This document shows, piece by piece, positions 1 through 9,133 of a stretch of DNA of 64,000 nucleotides (the stretch's first letter is position 1; the number at the start of each line of letters is the position of its first letter). Under the pieces are notes generated by a model. That model saw nothing but the letters and a program-made list of their open reading frames with translations, did not search any database and was not told the DNA's origin. The stretch is taken from the NCBI RefSeq assembly GCF_027359675.1, contig NZ_CP114786.1:5430501-5494500 (forward strand), read 5' to 3'. Origin of the DNA: Roseibium sp. Sym1 (GTDB taxonomy: Bacteria; Pseudomonadota; Alphaproteobacteria; Rhizobiales; Stappiaceae). The position numbers were made by a program, and so were the translations under genes.

Positions 1-1616
1 TGAAGGCTGTCCTGACAGAGGTGCCGCTGAACCTGGCCAATGCATTCGTACCCTCCCTCGGCCTTGGGGGAACGCTGTCCGGCACTGCAGCAGCCTCCGG
101 CAGCACCTCGGCGCCGGTGGCGAACTGGTCGATCACGGGATCGGGGCTGACAGCCGCCGAACTCCGCAGCAATGGGCTGGCCGCCCTCAGCCTGTCAACC
201 TCCGGGGACCTGAAAGACAATCAGATCTCGCAGAACACCAAGGTCAGCGATCCGAACGGCCTCGCCCTCACCGCCTCCGGAACCGTCGGCATTCAGTCGC
301 CCAATCCGCTCGCGCTGTCGCTGAATGGAACCGTCCCCACGGCAGCCCTGAGACGCCCGTTGCTGGAAGCCGGCATTCGTGCCGAAGGGGCCATTTCCCT
401 CGCCGGATCCGTCAGTGGCTCCGCCACGGCGCCGCAATACCAGATCACGGCGACCCCGGCCGGGTTGAAGGTCACGAGCCTGTCGACCGGGCTCACGGTT
501 CAGAACATCCGCGGAACGGCCGCGGTCAACCAGGACCAGGCGTCGCTGAACGGCATTGCCGGCGATCTCGCCACGGGCGGTTCGCTGTCGGCGAGCGGCA
601 CGGTGGGCACGAAAAACGGCTTTCCCACCGACCTTTCGCTGAAACTCAACAAGGGACGGTATATCGATCCCGGGCTGGTCACCGCGGAGGTCGACGCCGA
701 CCTGAAGGTAACCGGTCCTTTGGCATCCACTTCGGCGTCGGCCCTGGTCGGCGGAACCGTAACGATCAACAAGGCCGATGTGTCCATTCCCGAATACCTG
801 CCGGGTGCAATCCCTCCAGTGGAGGTGCGTCACGTCAATGCCTCCAAGGCCATCCGACAACAAGTTGCGGAACTGGGCGGCGAGAACGGCCGTGCGCAGA
901 CCCAGCAAAAGACAATTCCGCCGAGACTGGACATTCAACTCTCGGCTCCGGGCCGGATATTCATCCGCGGGCGCGGCCTCGACGCGGAACTGCAGGGCGA
1001 TCTCAAGATCGTCGGCACCACGGCCTCCCCCCAGGCAGTCGGTGCCTTCAACCTGAAACGGGGGCAGCTGGACATCCTGACCCGTCGCCTGGTGTTCTCC
1101 CGCGGAAATGCCTCGTTTGAAGGCTCGCTCACACCGGTGCTCGATTTTGCCGCCACCACGACCGTGAGCGATACCACCATCACGGTCACAGTCAGCGGTG
1201 AGGCCGACGACCCCCAGATTGCGTTCAGCTCGTCTCCCGAACTCCCGCAGGACGAGGTGCTGGCGCTGCTCCTCTTCGGCAAGAGTGTGGGCAACCTTTC
1301 ACCGACCCAGGTCGCCCGGCTTGCCGCCGCCATCGCGACACTGACGGGCGGCAGCGACAACGGCCCGCTCGCGCAGATCAGAAAGTCTCTCGGCCTGGAC
1401 GCGATCGACATCAATACGGACGGCGAAAACGGACCGTCTGTGGCTGTCGGCAAATACATAAACGACAATATCTATGTCGGTGTCGAACAAGGCACGGGAA
1501 GCGGCTCGAGCCGCGTCAAGGTCGATATCGATCTGGATCGGGGCTTGAAGGTTCGCGGCGAAGTTGGTGCGGACGGGGAATCCAAGGCCGGCATATTCTT
1601 CGAACGTGAATACTAG
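1..1616 (+). CDS. tamB: TamB (translocation and assembly module, inner membrane subunit), C-terminal part
   Basis: The reading frame is open from the left edge, so the gene starts outside the window; about 538 codons are visible. The sequence is a long run of short Gly/Ala/Ser/Thr-rich beta strands, followed by the TamB (DUF490) C-terminal domain, with the stretch around PELPQDEVLALLLFGK at about two thirds of the visible part and a final Tyr (EREY). TamB spans the periplasm and works with the outer membrane protein TamA in outer membrane assembly or lipid transport (family knowledge). A GTG at position 21 is in frame but lies inside the conserved repeat region, so it is not taken as the start. 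tamA would be expected just upstream, outside the window. Confidence 0.9.
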   Translation, partial: KAVLTEVPLNLANAFVPSLGLGGTLSGTAAASGSTSAPVANWSITGSGLTAAELRSNGLAALSLSTSGDLKDNQISQNTKVSDPNGLALTASGTVGIQSPNPLALSLNGTVPTAALRRPLLEAGIRAEGAISLAGSVSGSATAPQYQITATPAGLKVTSLSTGLTVQNIRGTAAVNQDQASLNGIAGDLATGGSLSASGTVGTKNGFPTDLSLKLNKGRYIDPGLVTAEVDADLKVTGPLASTSASALVGGTVTINKADVSIPEYLPGAIPPVEVRHVNASKAIRQQVAELGGENGRAQTQQKTIPPRLDIQLSAPGRIFIRGRGLDAELQGDLKIVGTTASPQAVGAFNLKRGQLDILTRRLVFSRGNASFEGSLTPVLDFAATTTVSDTTITVTVSGEADDPQIAFSSSPELPQDEVLALLLFGKSVGNLSPTQVARLAAAIATLTGGSDNGPLAQIRKSLGLDAIDINTDGENGPSVAVGKYINDNIYVGVEQGTGSGSSRVKVDIDLDRGLKVRGEVGADGESKAGIFFEREY

Positions 1617-2100
1617 GGCCAAGGCTCGTTCTTTTGATTGAAATGGCGCAACAAACGGCGATGAGCTGCAAGGAAAAGCGAGACAAGCGGGTTTCCTGCC
1701 CGGCCCACGCGCTTTGACGCAGCAGATAGACGCCGCTTCGCGTCCCTCCGGGACAGGGTGAATTTGCCCGGCAACGTCGTTGCACATCTTTTCAAGCCGG
1801 ACGGTTTCCAGCAGATTTGCGCCCCCTATCCGGACAATTTCATCCCGCCATTTCATCCAGATGAATGGGTCCTGCCCCTGGAAGAATGAAACCGCCACGG
1901 CAATTTTGACAGGCTCCGTGCGTGTAGCCGCCCTCGCGAACCGTTAATGCGACAAAATCGCCCTTGGCGGTTGCGGCGTGCACACGAGACGTGCAAGTGT
2001 GCGCGCCATGACCCAAATCTTCAAAAGAAACACTTCGCCTCATACGGAGAGGACCGTTTATCTGGCGGCGGAGTCAGCCGGAACTGACGGGAGTGCACCA
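1617..2100. other. Intergenic region between tamB and the XRE gene
   Basis: About 480 bases with no credible gene. Open frames on the minus strand here have no recognisable domain and run into tamB. Just before the next gene a ribosome binding site (GGGAG around 2089) is visible. No clear terminator after tamB was found. Confidence 0.5.
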
Positions 2101-2454
2101 ATGTCCACGAGCAGCAGCGACTACACCCTGGGTGAGCGGATCTGCAAGGCGCGGGATGCCTCCGGTCTGTCAACAGCTCAGCTCGCTCGCCGTCTGGGCA
2201 TCAAGACCTCCACCCTGCAAAGTTGGGAAAGCGACCGTTCGGAACCGCGATCGAACAAGCTTGTGCTGCTGGCAGGCGTCCTGAATGTCAGCCCGACATG
2301 GCTGCTGGTCGGCCGCGGCACGCCACCTGTGTCCGACGTCCCCGCCGTCTCGGACCTTGACAGCATGCGTGCGGCGCTGGACCGCGTGCAACGTCAGGCC
2401 CAGGCGCTTGCGGACGAAATCACGGCACTTCAGGAGCGCCTGGAAGGCGTCTGA
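2101..2454 (+). CDS. XRE/Cro-type helix-turn-helix regulator
   Basis: A 117-residue protein with one HTH_3 domain at about residues 8-65: TLGERICKARDASG, the recognition region LARRLGIKTSTLQSWE, and SPTWLLVG closing the domain. The C-terminal 30 residues form a likely short coiled coil (heptad-like LDRVQRQAQALADEITAL), probably for dimerisation. The ATG at 2101 is preferred over an in-frame start at 1978 because GGGAG sits at the right distance before it and the domain begins right after it. It stands alone; its target is not apparent. Confidence 0.8.
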   Translation: MSTSSSDYTLGERICKARDASGLSTAQLARRLGIKTSTLQSWESDRSEPRSNKLVLLAGVLNVSPTWLLVGRGTPPVSDVPAVSDLDSMRAALDRVQRQAQALADEITALQERLEGV

Positions 2455-2674
2455 ACACCTCCCTGACCTTCCGTATTGCATGCAACCAGGTGAATTGGAC
2501 TGTTTCGCACCTGACGGCAGCTGCCATCGGCTTTGATGGGCTGCTGCCGTTCCAGGTGCATTGACCATTTCCGTGCATGTGTTTGCGGCTCGGCCTCGCC
2601 TGCCGTCAGCGTCGTCCCGCGCGTAACGAAAATCGCGCATGAACGGCCTGAACGCCCAATTCGAAAGTCCTGCC

Positions 2675-5440
2675 CTAGGCCGCGTTTAGCAACATTGCGG
2701 ACAGATGCACGGAGTTCATGGGCCGTCCGTACAGGAAGCCCTGACCAAACTCGCAGCCAAGTTCTCTCAGCTTGCCCGCCTGTTCAGAAGTCTCGATGCC
2801 CTCGACGATTACCGACATTCCATAGCCCTTTGCCAGATGCAACACGGCCTCGATGACGGCAACATCCTGCTGGGAAGCGATCGATTGACGCACAAATGAC
2901 CTGTCCAGCTTGATCTTCGAAAACGGGTATTTCGGAATGTAACTCAATGACGAATAACCCGTTCCGAAGTCATCGAGTGAAAAACTGCAACCGAGCGCCT
3001 TGAGCTCCTGCATGCGGAAATCCAGATCGAGGCTGTCGTCTATGAACAGGGATTCCGTGATTTCAAGATCCAGTCGTTCAGCAGGAAAGCCAGTTCTTTC
3101 CAGAGCCTCATGGACGTTTCTGACCAGATTTCCACGACTGAACTGAATGGCGGAAAGGTTGATTGACAGGCGAAGCGGTGCGGACCAGGCCAGCGCTTCC
3201 TTCATGCTTCGATTCAAGGCCCAGGCACCCAGCTCGACTATGTAGCCGTTCTCTTCCGCAATCGGAATGAACTCTGCTGGAGAAATCGGTCCGAGTTCGC
3301 GATGATCCCAACGCAGCAGTGCCTCGACACCAAAAACTGTGTCATCCGCCAGATTGACCAGTGGCTGGAAGACCATGTGGAGTTCGTCGCGGACGATCGC
3401 CTTGAAGAGCTCCGTTTCAAGCGTTCTGCGCCGCTGCAAGGCCACATCCATTTCCGGACGGAAAGCGAGTGTCTGCATCTGGGTGTCGCGCCGGACCTTC
3501 GCCAGGGCGTTGCCGGATTTCTTGAGCAGGTTTTCCGGTGATATTTGTCCGTCGGAAACGATGTATCCGAATTTCAGCATGACGGAAATGCGGGCACCTT
3601 CGATCTTGTAGTCTTCACCAACGACCTGTTGCAGTGTTTCGGTCATTGTGAGTTCCTGATCAGGCTCGCATTGAAAGACACCAGCGAAAACGTCTGCGGA
3701 GATAGCGGACCATGTCGCAATTTGAGCCAGGTGGCTCTTGAGACGTGTCGCAATGGCATGCCTGACCTGGTCGCCGTAGGTAAACCCGAGAGAGGCGACA
3801 ATCTGGTCGAGATTGACGATCGAGAACTGGATGACGCACAGATTCTGTCCGGCCCCACGCGCTGACCGTATGGCCTTGTCCAGTTCTCCCTCAAACCCGT
3901 TCCTGTTCAACAGGCCGGTGACTGCATCGTATCGGGCAAGAAAGGACAGGCGCTCGGCGGATTCACGCTCCTCGGTGACGTCCCGGCAAGTCAAACAGGC
4001 AACGGCCTCTGTAATCACTTGCCTTGAATGGCTCGATTTTGCCTGCGCCTGTTCAGATTGGGTGACAACATACTCAATGTAGCGGCGCCGGCCATCCTCA
4101 TCCGGTGCGGACAGGGTTTTCGGGACGGGTTTCCTGTCCGCGGGCGTCGCCAACACGGCGAGAGCTTCCTCTACGAGTTCGGGCGGAAGAGCCTCGCGCG
4201 CCGGCCGGCCGACCAGCGCATCGCTTTTGAACAGGGTTCGCGCCATTTGACTGGCCGCGGAGATCTTTCCGTTCCGCTGGACCACCACGATGGCATCGAA
4301 GCTGTCATCGAATACCAGGCCGAGCATGCGTTCGCTGTTGCGTCGGCGAATGGTGGCCAGATGCGAAATGAGCTTGTGAAAACCGAGTTCTCTCAAGACG
4401 ACACTTGCCGCCGCAAGGAAAACGAGGAAATGCGCGCTCGCGGTCGGCACCATGACCGGAGTGGACTTTTGCAGGCTGAAAGCGATGAGCTCGATCGTTA
4501 GTGCCGACAAGGCCAGAATGCTTATCTTGATTGCCCAGCCTTCCACCTTCGTCATCAACAGGATGAAAAAGACCAGAAACGCCGCGCAAACTGCCAGAAA
4601 TTCTCCCTTCGGTTCCAGCGCTCGGCCCTGCAACAGCGTTTCGGCCCCAAGTGCCTGGATCACGCTGCCCGGCAGGACCTCATAGACCGGTACCGGGAAA
4701 AGATCGCGCAGTTCCTGAGCGCTGGCGCCGACGACCACCTTCTTGTCCAGAAAATATCCATGTGCCGCCTTCCCCTCCAGGACATCAACAAGGGACATCC
4801 GCTCGATCCGGTCGATCGCGATACTGTAATCGAGCCAGAACGCCCCAACGGTGCCACCCGTATGCTCCCCAAGCAGGGCCGCGGCGGACATTTCGGAAGT
4901 TCCATTGATCTCGAAACCATAGAGGTTGCGCCAGATGCGGCTGTCTTTCTCCATGGGAACCATGACGACCACCGGCCAGGCGGCATCGAGCAACTGAGGT
5001 ATCGGCTGGTTGGTTACTTCGCCATCGGTTTGTGTCGCCGTTGCCGATTGGCGAAACACCGCCAGACTCACATTCCCCGCCCGCTCGAAAGCGGCAGCAA
5101 GCAGGGCATCGTCTTCCGGATTTGAAGTCGAACTGAAATCCACATCAAAGACGATGTCTTTCGCACCGTCCTCAACCAGCTTGTCAGTGAGGTTCGCGAA
5201 CAATCTGCGCGGCAAGGGCCAAACGCCCAACTTGTCGAGTGATTTCGCGTCAATATCGACAACAACGATGTCACCGGAGACAGGTCGTTCATCGGTGAGG
5301 AAACGGGCTTCCCACAAGAATTTGTCAAGTGAGGCATTGATGCCGGAGAGATGCAGCAACCCGACAGCCGCAACCACACCGATTGCGATCAGAATTGCGT
5401 TGAAAACACGCCTTCTGGATCCAGCCCGCCAGATTTTCAC
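2675..5440 (-). CDS. Membrane CHASE2-PAS-GGDEF(degenerate)-EAL cyclic-di-GMP phosphodiesterase
   Basis: A 921-residue protein. An N-terminal membrane segment (about 13-32) is followed by a periplasmic CHASE2 sensor domain (about 35-275), three membrane segments (about 281-350), a PAS-like region (about 370-490), a GGDEF domain (about 500-655) and an EAL domain (about 670-915). The GGDEF signature is replaced by SADVF (581-585), so cyclase activity is unlikely. The EAL domain keeps GVEALLRW (704-711), NLS (761-763), EITES, DDFGTGYS (823-830), KLDRSF and EGIET, so c-di-GMP hydrolysis is likely. It is the last gene of a minus-strand set, 100 bases after a FecR-domain gene. CHASE2 next to FecR-domain proteins is a known genomic association, which suggests the FecR protein is part of the sensory input (inference). 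Confidence 0.93.
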   Translation of the reverse strand: MKIWRAGSRRRVFNAILIAIGVVAAVGLLHLSGINASLDKFLWEARFLTDERPVSGDIVVVDIDAKSLDKLGVWPLPRRLFANLTDKLVEDGAKDIVFDVDFSSTSNPEDDALLAAAFERAGNVSLAVFRQSATATQTDGEVTNQPIPQLLDAAWPVVVMVPMEKDSRIWRNLYGFEINGTSEMSAAALLGEHTGGTVGAFWLDYSIAIDRIERMSLVDVLEGKAAHGYFLDKKVVVGASAQELRDLFPVPVYEVLPGSVIQALGAETLLQGRALEPKGEFLAVCAAFLVFFILLMTKVEGWAIKISILALSALTIELIAFSLQKSTPVMVPTASAHFLVFLAAASVVLRELGFHKLISHLATIRRRNSERMLGLVFDDSFDAIVVVQRNGKISAASQMARTLFKSDALVGRPAREALPPELVEEALAVLATPADRKPVPKTLSAPDEDGRRRYIEYVVTQSEQAQAKSSHSRQVITEAVACLTCRDVTEERESAERLSFLARYDAVTGLLNRNGFEGELDKAIRSARGAGQNLCVIQFSIVNLDQIVASLGFTYGDQVRHAIATRLKSHLAQIATWSAISADVFAGVFQCEPDQELTMTETLQQVVGEDYKIEGARISVMLKFGYIVSDGQISPENLLKKSGNALAKVRRDTQMQTLAFRPEMDVALQRRRTLETELFKAIVRDELHMVFQPLVNLADDTVFGVEALLRWDHRELGPISPAEFIPIAEENGYIVELGAWALNRSMKEALAWSAPLRLSINLSAIQFSRGNLVRNVHEALERTGFPAERLDLEITESLFIDDSLDLDFRMQELKALGCSFSLDDFGTGYSSLSYIPKYPFSKIKLDRSFVRQSIASQQDVAVIEAVLHLAKGYGMSVIVEGIETSEQAGKLRELGCEFGQGFLYGRPMNSVHLSAMLLNAA

Positions 5441-5540
5441 ACCCTCAGCCCAAAAATTTTGTCGTACCGCCGACTGTTTTTCCCCCGGTCAGTCTACGGT
5501 CTACGTCTTTCGGAATTGTTTCTTTTCTCGTTTCCCAGCC

Positions 5541-6686
5541 TTACCGATTTCCGTTGGAATTTCCATTGCCATTGCCATTGGAATTCCCGCTGCCATTGCC
5601 GTTGGAATTCCCGTTGCCGTTGCCGTTGGAATTCCCGTTGCCGTTGGAATTCCCGTTGCCGTTGCCGTTGGAATTCCCGTTGCCGTTGCCGTTGGAATTC
5701 CCGTTGCCATTGCCGTTGGAGCTTCCATTGCCGTTGCCGTTGGAGCTTCCATTGCCGTTGCCGTTGGAACTTCCGTTACCGTTGCCGTTGGAGCTTCCAT
5801 TGCCGTTGCCGTTGGAACTTCCGTAACCGTTGCCGTTGGAACTTCCGTTGCTGTTGGAATTCCCGTTGCTATTGCCGTTCGAACTTCCGTTGCCATTCCC
5901 GTTCGAATTGCCATTGCCGTTGCCGTTCGAATTGCCGTTGTTGCCAAACAGTCCGCCAAACCCGCCGGAATTCCGGGTGGGCACATTTTCCACGGCCGGC
6001 GTCTGGAATACAGGAGCCCGTTTTCTGCCGGGCTGAACCGTCGGCTTGGTACGACCGCCCACAGTCAGCCCCACCTGACGCGACGGAGCGCTTGAGGCGC
6101 GCTGACCCGCACGAAGATCAACCTTGTCGCCGGACGCAAAGTCAGACACACCGACAACGCCGCGCTCGACGTTCACCTCGGCCCGCTTCCCTCCGACAGT
6201 CACCGTAAAGCGGGTTCCCTTGACCACCGCGGCAAAGAAAGGCGTTTCAACCGTAAAATGCGGTCTCTGGCGTTTTTGAACATCAATTTCGACAGTACCC
6301 TTGCGCTGAAGCAGCGTTGTCTTGCCGCCCTTGCTCCGCATTTTTGAAATTGCAAAAGTGGTATTCGGTCCAACGGAAATGGTTTCGCTGCCACGGGCGA
6401 TCAATGCGCGCGCTCCCGCCCGCGTCCCAAGCGTATACCCTTTTTCAAACACCATTCCCCGTTTGACCCGGAACGCCTCAACGCCAGGGGCAACGAAGTA
6501 CACAATTCCCGAGACCCGTTTCACGACCCACATGTCGGCAGCGGCCAGGCTGGGCGCCGAAAGAGAAAGCAGGATCAGAAACGCGCAAATGCAGCTGAAC
6601 ATGCCTTTCACCGCAGGTTCCGCGATCGAAAACCGCACCGTCTGCCTCAACTCTTTCCCACCCAAGATCGCTCTCGACGCCGTCAT
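5541..6686 (-). CDS. Exported FecR-domain protein with Asn/Gly/Ser repeat tail (first copy)
   Basis: A 381-residue protein. A hydrophobic export signal (about 29-50, ending in SLAAA) precedes a FecR-type domain (about 55-205) that contains RGMVFEKG, FTVETPFFAAVVKGTRFTV and RGVVGVSDFASGD. Residues 249-381 are almost entirely Asn, Gly and Ser in NGNGNS or NGNGSS units. No sigma factor gene lies nearby, so this is not a FecI/FecR pair; the stand-alone exported FecR fold with a flexible tail is more likely a periplasmic or surface protein. It precedes the CHASE2-EAL gene on the same strand and has a related copy upstream. The start is uncertain: an in-frame ATG at 6602 would begin directly at the hydrophobic segment. 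Confidence 0.85.
   Translation of the reverse strand: MTASRAILGGKELRQTVRFSIAEPAVKGMFSCICAFLILLSLSAPSLAAADMWVVKRVSGIVYFVAPGVEAFRVKRGMVFEKGYTLGTRAGARALIARGSETISVGPNTTFAISKMRSKGGKTTLLQRKGTVEIDVQKRQRPHFTVETPFFAAVVKGTRFTVTVGGKRAEVNVERGVVGVSDFASGDKVDLRAGQRASSAPSRQVGLTVGGRTKPTVQPGRKRAPVFQTPAVENVPTRNSGGFGGLFGNNGNSNGNGNGNSNGNGNGSSNGNSNGNSNSNGSSNGNGYGSSNGNGNGSSNGNGNGSSNGNGNGSSNGNGNGSSNGNGNGNSNGNGNGNSNGNGNGNSNGNGNSNGNGNGNSNGNGSGNSNGNGNGNSNGNR
5544..5942 (-). repeat. Tandem 18-base coding repeats (NGNGNS/NGNGSS)
   Basis: The 3' third of the first FecR-domain gene is built of near-identical 18-base units encoding six residues each, with some 12-base units. On the plus strand the repeated pattern is variations of GTTGCCGTTGGAATTCCC. 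Because the unit is a multiple of three and has few stop-forming triplets, all six frames stay open here, which creates long artefactual frames on both strands. Confidence 0.9.
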
Positions 6687-6959
6687 GACTACACACTCAT
6701 TCAGGTTTGTTAGATTTCAGAAATTAGCACTGACCGCTTAACCCAAGGTGAAAATGACAATATAATATCATCTTTCCTTAGTATTTTTGGCTATTGAATG
6801 ACTTACATTCGAAAAGCTGACTGTGTTTTCTTACAATTCCTCGACGCAACCCTGCGTCAGCAACGTCAACTTCATATATCGGTTAGAGATCCATGTATCG
6901 AACAGTCCGACAGCGGCACTGACGCACGCGGCCTCATGAGACAAGGTCGCGGCGTGAAT

Positions 6960-7955
6960 TCAGTTGTTCTTTCCGTTCCCGCCGGAGTTGCCATTGCCAT
7001 TTCCATTGGAACCGCCGTTACCGTTCCCGTTCGAGCTGCCGTTGCCGTTCCCGTTCGAACTGCCATTGCCGTTGCCATTGGAACCGCCGTTGCCGTTTCC
7101 ATTCCCATTGGAACTTCCGTTTGAATTCCCATTGCCGTTGCCACCGCCGCGAGACGTATTGCTGGCAGCGCGGCTCCCGTTTCCGTTCGCATTTTCGCTG
7201 CGCGCCTGTGCAGCAGTCGCCGGCACATTTTTGGCAATTCTCGTCTTGAAGGCCGGCGCTCGTTTGGGACCACGCACCACATCCGGCTTGGTCTTGCCGC
7301 GCACTTTCAGTCCTGCGCTCCGTCCCGGATGGGTGGCCGCGGACTGACCCGCACCGATATTTGCGCGATCCCCGGAGGCAAAGTCGTGCACCCCGACCAC
7401 ACCGCGGCCAACGTTGACCGAAGCCGTGTTCTGGGTGACCCGGACCTTGAACCGGGTGCCTTTGACGAGAGCCGCCAGGAACGGCGTTTCCACCTTGAAG
7501 TGGCGGTACCAGCGACGCTTGACGTCGACTTCGAGTGTTCCGCGATCCTGGTAGACAACCATTCGCTTCACCAGGAAGCCCTTGGGTTCCAGGGTGACAA
7601 CCGATCCGCTGGAGACGACGAATTTTTCACCGCCGCGCCTGATAACAACCCGGCCGCTTCCGGTCCTCACCTTCCAGCCCTTGCGCACGGTCATGCCGCG
7701 CTTGACGGCGACCGTTTCCCCAGCCTTTGTCTCCACGAGCACCCGCCCGCTGACGCGCTCGACCTGCCAATGCCAATTGGAGTCTTCGGCGGACTTGTCC
7801 TGAGACAGTCCTGCGACGGTAGTCCACGTGAGAAGTAGGGCTGCCAGAAAAATGGACGAGGCAACACGCACCCAACGACAGTCAACCAAAACACGTTCGA
7901 AAACGGTAGCTTGACCGCACGCGTTTCGTTTCAGCAGTGTTACTTCGTTGAACAT
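6960..7955 (-). CDS. Exported FecR-domain protein with Asn/Gly/Ser repeat tail (second copy)
   Basis: A 331-residue paralogue of the neighbouring FecR-domain protein. It has a membrane or signal segment (about 31-50), a FecR-type domain (about 60-215) with RGMTVRKGWKV, FKVETPFLAALVKGTRFKV and RGVVGVHDFASGD, a shared linker (KTKPDVVRGPKRAPAFKT, matching KPTVQPGRKRAPVFQT in the other copy) and an NGNG/SSNG tail (272-331). It lies 273 bases upstream of the other copy on the same strand, consistent with a local duplication. The intervening AT-rich DNA may hold a separate promoter. Confidence 0.83.
   Translation of the reverse strand: MFNEVTLLKRNACGQATVFERVLVDCRWVRVASSIFLAALLLTWTTVAGLSQDKSAEDSNWHWQVERVSGRVLVETKAGETVAVKRGMTVRKGWKVRTGSGRVVIRRGGEKFVVSSGSVVTLEPKGFLVKRMVVYQDRGTLEVDVKRRWYRHFKVETPFLAALVKGTRFKVRVTQNTASVNVGRGVVGVHDFASGDRANIGAGQSAATHPGRSAGLKVRGKTKPDVVRGPKRAPAFKTRIAKNVPATAAQARSENANGNGSRAASNTSRGGGNGNGNSNGSSNGNGNGNGGSNGNGNGSSNGNGNGSSNGNGNGGSNGNGNGNSGGNGKNN
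6963..7142 (-). repeat. Tandem coding repeats in the second FecR-domain gene
   Basis: About 180 bases of 18-base units encoding NGNGSS or NGNGGS, closely similar in sequence and codon choice to the longer array at 5544-5942. The two arrays are in the same orientation and about 1.2 kb apart, so recombination or slippage between or within them is plausible. Confidence 0.85.
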
Positions 7956-8413
7956 GACGGCCCTTCTTTGGCATTGGTCTGCCAGCGGAGCAAAAGCTAC
8001 GCACCGTCAATTAACAAGAATTGAAAGAAATGCCGAAATATTTTCAACTGCTCTTTTAAGTAAAATTGTAAATATATCCATGGTCAAGGGAGCGTTAATT
8101 CAACTAAATAAAATTCAATATAAAAACCATCAAGAATAGAAAAATCGCTCCCTCCTGAAAAATAACAATCAGAGATTGCTCTCTCCGGAACCCGTGAACA
8201 CCATCCGGCTCTCAAAAAACTTTTCTTCATTTAGGAAAAAAATCCGACAAGGCAGGCTCCCGCCCCCGTTTCCGCGCAGTTCGGAATGGCAAGCGGCTCC
8301 ATTTCGGACTGTGTGGGTGTTTCCGCTGCGGATTAAATGCTCCTGTCCGGAGACAATCCATTCAGACAACCCGGGAACGGTTCCGGCGAATACCTTCAGC
8401 CTGTTATTTTCAC
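7956..8413. other. AT-rich intergenic region upstream of the FecR-domain genes
   Basis: About 460 bases, markedly more AT-rich than the rest of the window between about 8030 and 8250. No gene, RNA or clear terminator could be recognised. As the leader of the minus-strand FecR gene it is the likely promoter region, but no confident -35/-10 pair can be named. Confidence 0.5.
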
Positions 8414-9133
8414 TCAAGCTGGCATCGCCATTTCTTTTTCGACCGACCGGAAGAGACTGACATCGTCGATGTTCATCTGCTCCACACCGCACTCGACCGC
8501 CTTTGCGAAAACCTCGCGATCATGGCCGCCGTAGAACATCTGCGTGATCAGACCCGCACGTTTTGCCGCGGCCACGGCTTCCGGTTCCAGATTGTCTTCG
8601 TGAAATTCAAGCAATTGGGCATCCTGTGCGACAGCGCGGTCGACGGAGCCGACATGACTGTACAGAACCATGCGCCGCAGGTCCGGCACCTTGGCCCTTG
8701 CTTCTGCGCGAATGGATTGATCGAATGAGAAGGTCCATGCATCGCCGAGCATGCCCCGCACGGCGAGCATATCCCGGATCTGAGCAGGGTCGCCTTCCTT
8801 GATCTCGACATAAGTCGCAATCCGCCCCTTGCAGGCGTCCAGAAAACTGTCCAACCGGGGAACGCGTTCTCCGGCAAATTCCGGTCCGAACCAGGAGCCG
8901 GCATCAAGCTTGTCTATGTCGTCGGAGTCCAGCTCCGAGATCCGGCCCGTTCCGTTCGTCGTCCTGTTCACCGTCGCGTCATGCATGACGTAAAGGACGC
9001 CGTCCCTTGAAGGCCGTACATCCAGTTCCACTGCACCGGCCCCGAGTTCGATGGCCCTCTCGAGAGATGCCAATGTATTCTCGGGTGCCTGAAGGCTTGC
9101 GCCGCGGTGGCATACGACAAGAGCTTGTTTCAC
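8414..9133 (-). CDS. Glycerophosphodiester phosphodiesterase
   Basis: A 239-residue GDPD-family TIM-barrel protein that hydrolyses glycerophosphodiesters to glycerol-3-phosphate and an alcohol. Visible motifs are CHRGASLQAPENTLASL at the N-terminus (catalytic His-Arg and Glu), VELDVRPSRDG (metal-binding Glu/Asp), MHDATVNRTTNG (catalytic His) and the later YVEIKEGD. The GTG start at 9133 is chosen because AGGAGA lies seven bases upstream and the domain starts at once; longer in-frame starts add residues without similarity. There is no signal peptide with this start, so it is probably cytoplasmic. It stands alone between intergenic regions. Confidence 0.9.
   Translation of the reverse strand: MKQALVVCHRGASLQAPENTLASLERAIELGAGAVELDVRPSRDGVLYVMHDATVNRTTNGTGRISELDSDDIDKLDAGSWFGPEFAGERVPRLDSFLDACKGRIATYVEIKEGDPAQIRDMLAVRGMLGDAWTFSFDQSIRAEARAKVPDLRRMVLYSHVGSVDRAVAQDAQLLEFHEDNLEPEAVAAAKRAGLITQMFYGGHDREVFAKAVECGVEQMNIDDVSLFRSVEKEMAMPA

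Noticed and set aside
1299..1898. Minus-strand frame overlapping the tamB 3' end
   Set aside because: No domain, and it lies opposite the strongly conserved TamB C-terminal domain.
5351..6208. Long plus-strand frames rich in Pro/Leu/Phe or Trp/Asn/Ser/Arg/Cys over the FecR repeat arrays
   Set aside because: They are produced by the 18-base repeats, which stay open in all frames. The minus-strand FecR frame has a signal peptide, a recognisable domain and normal codon use.
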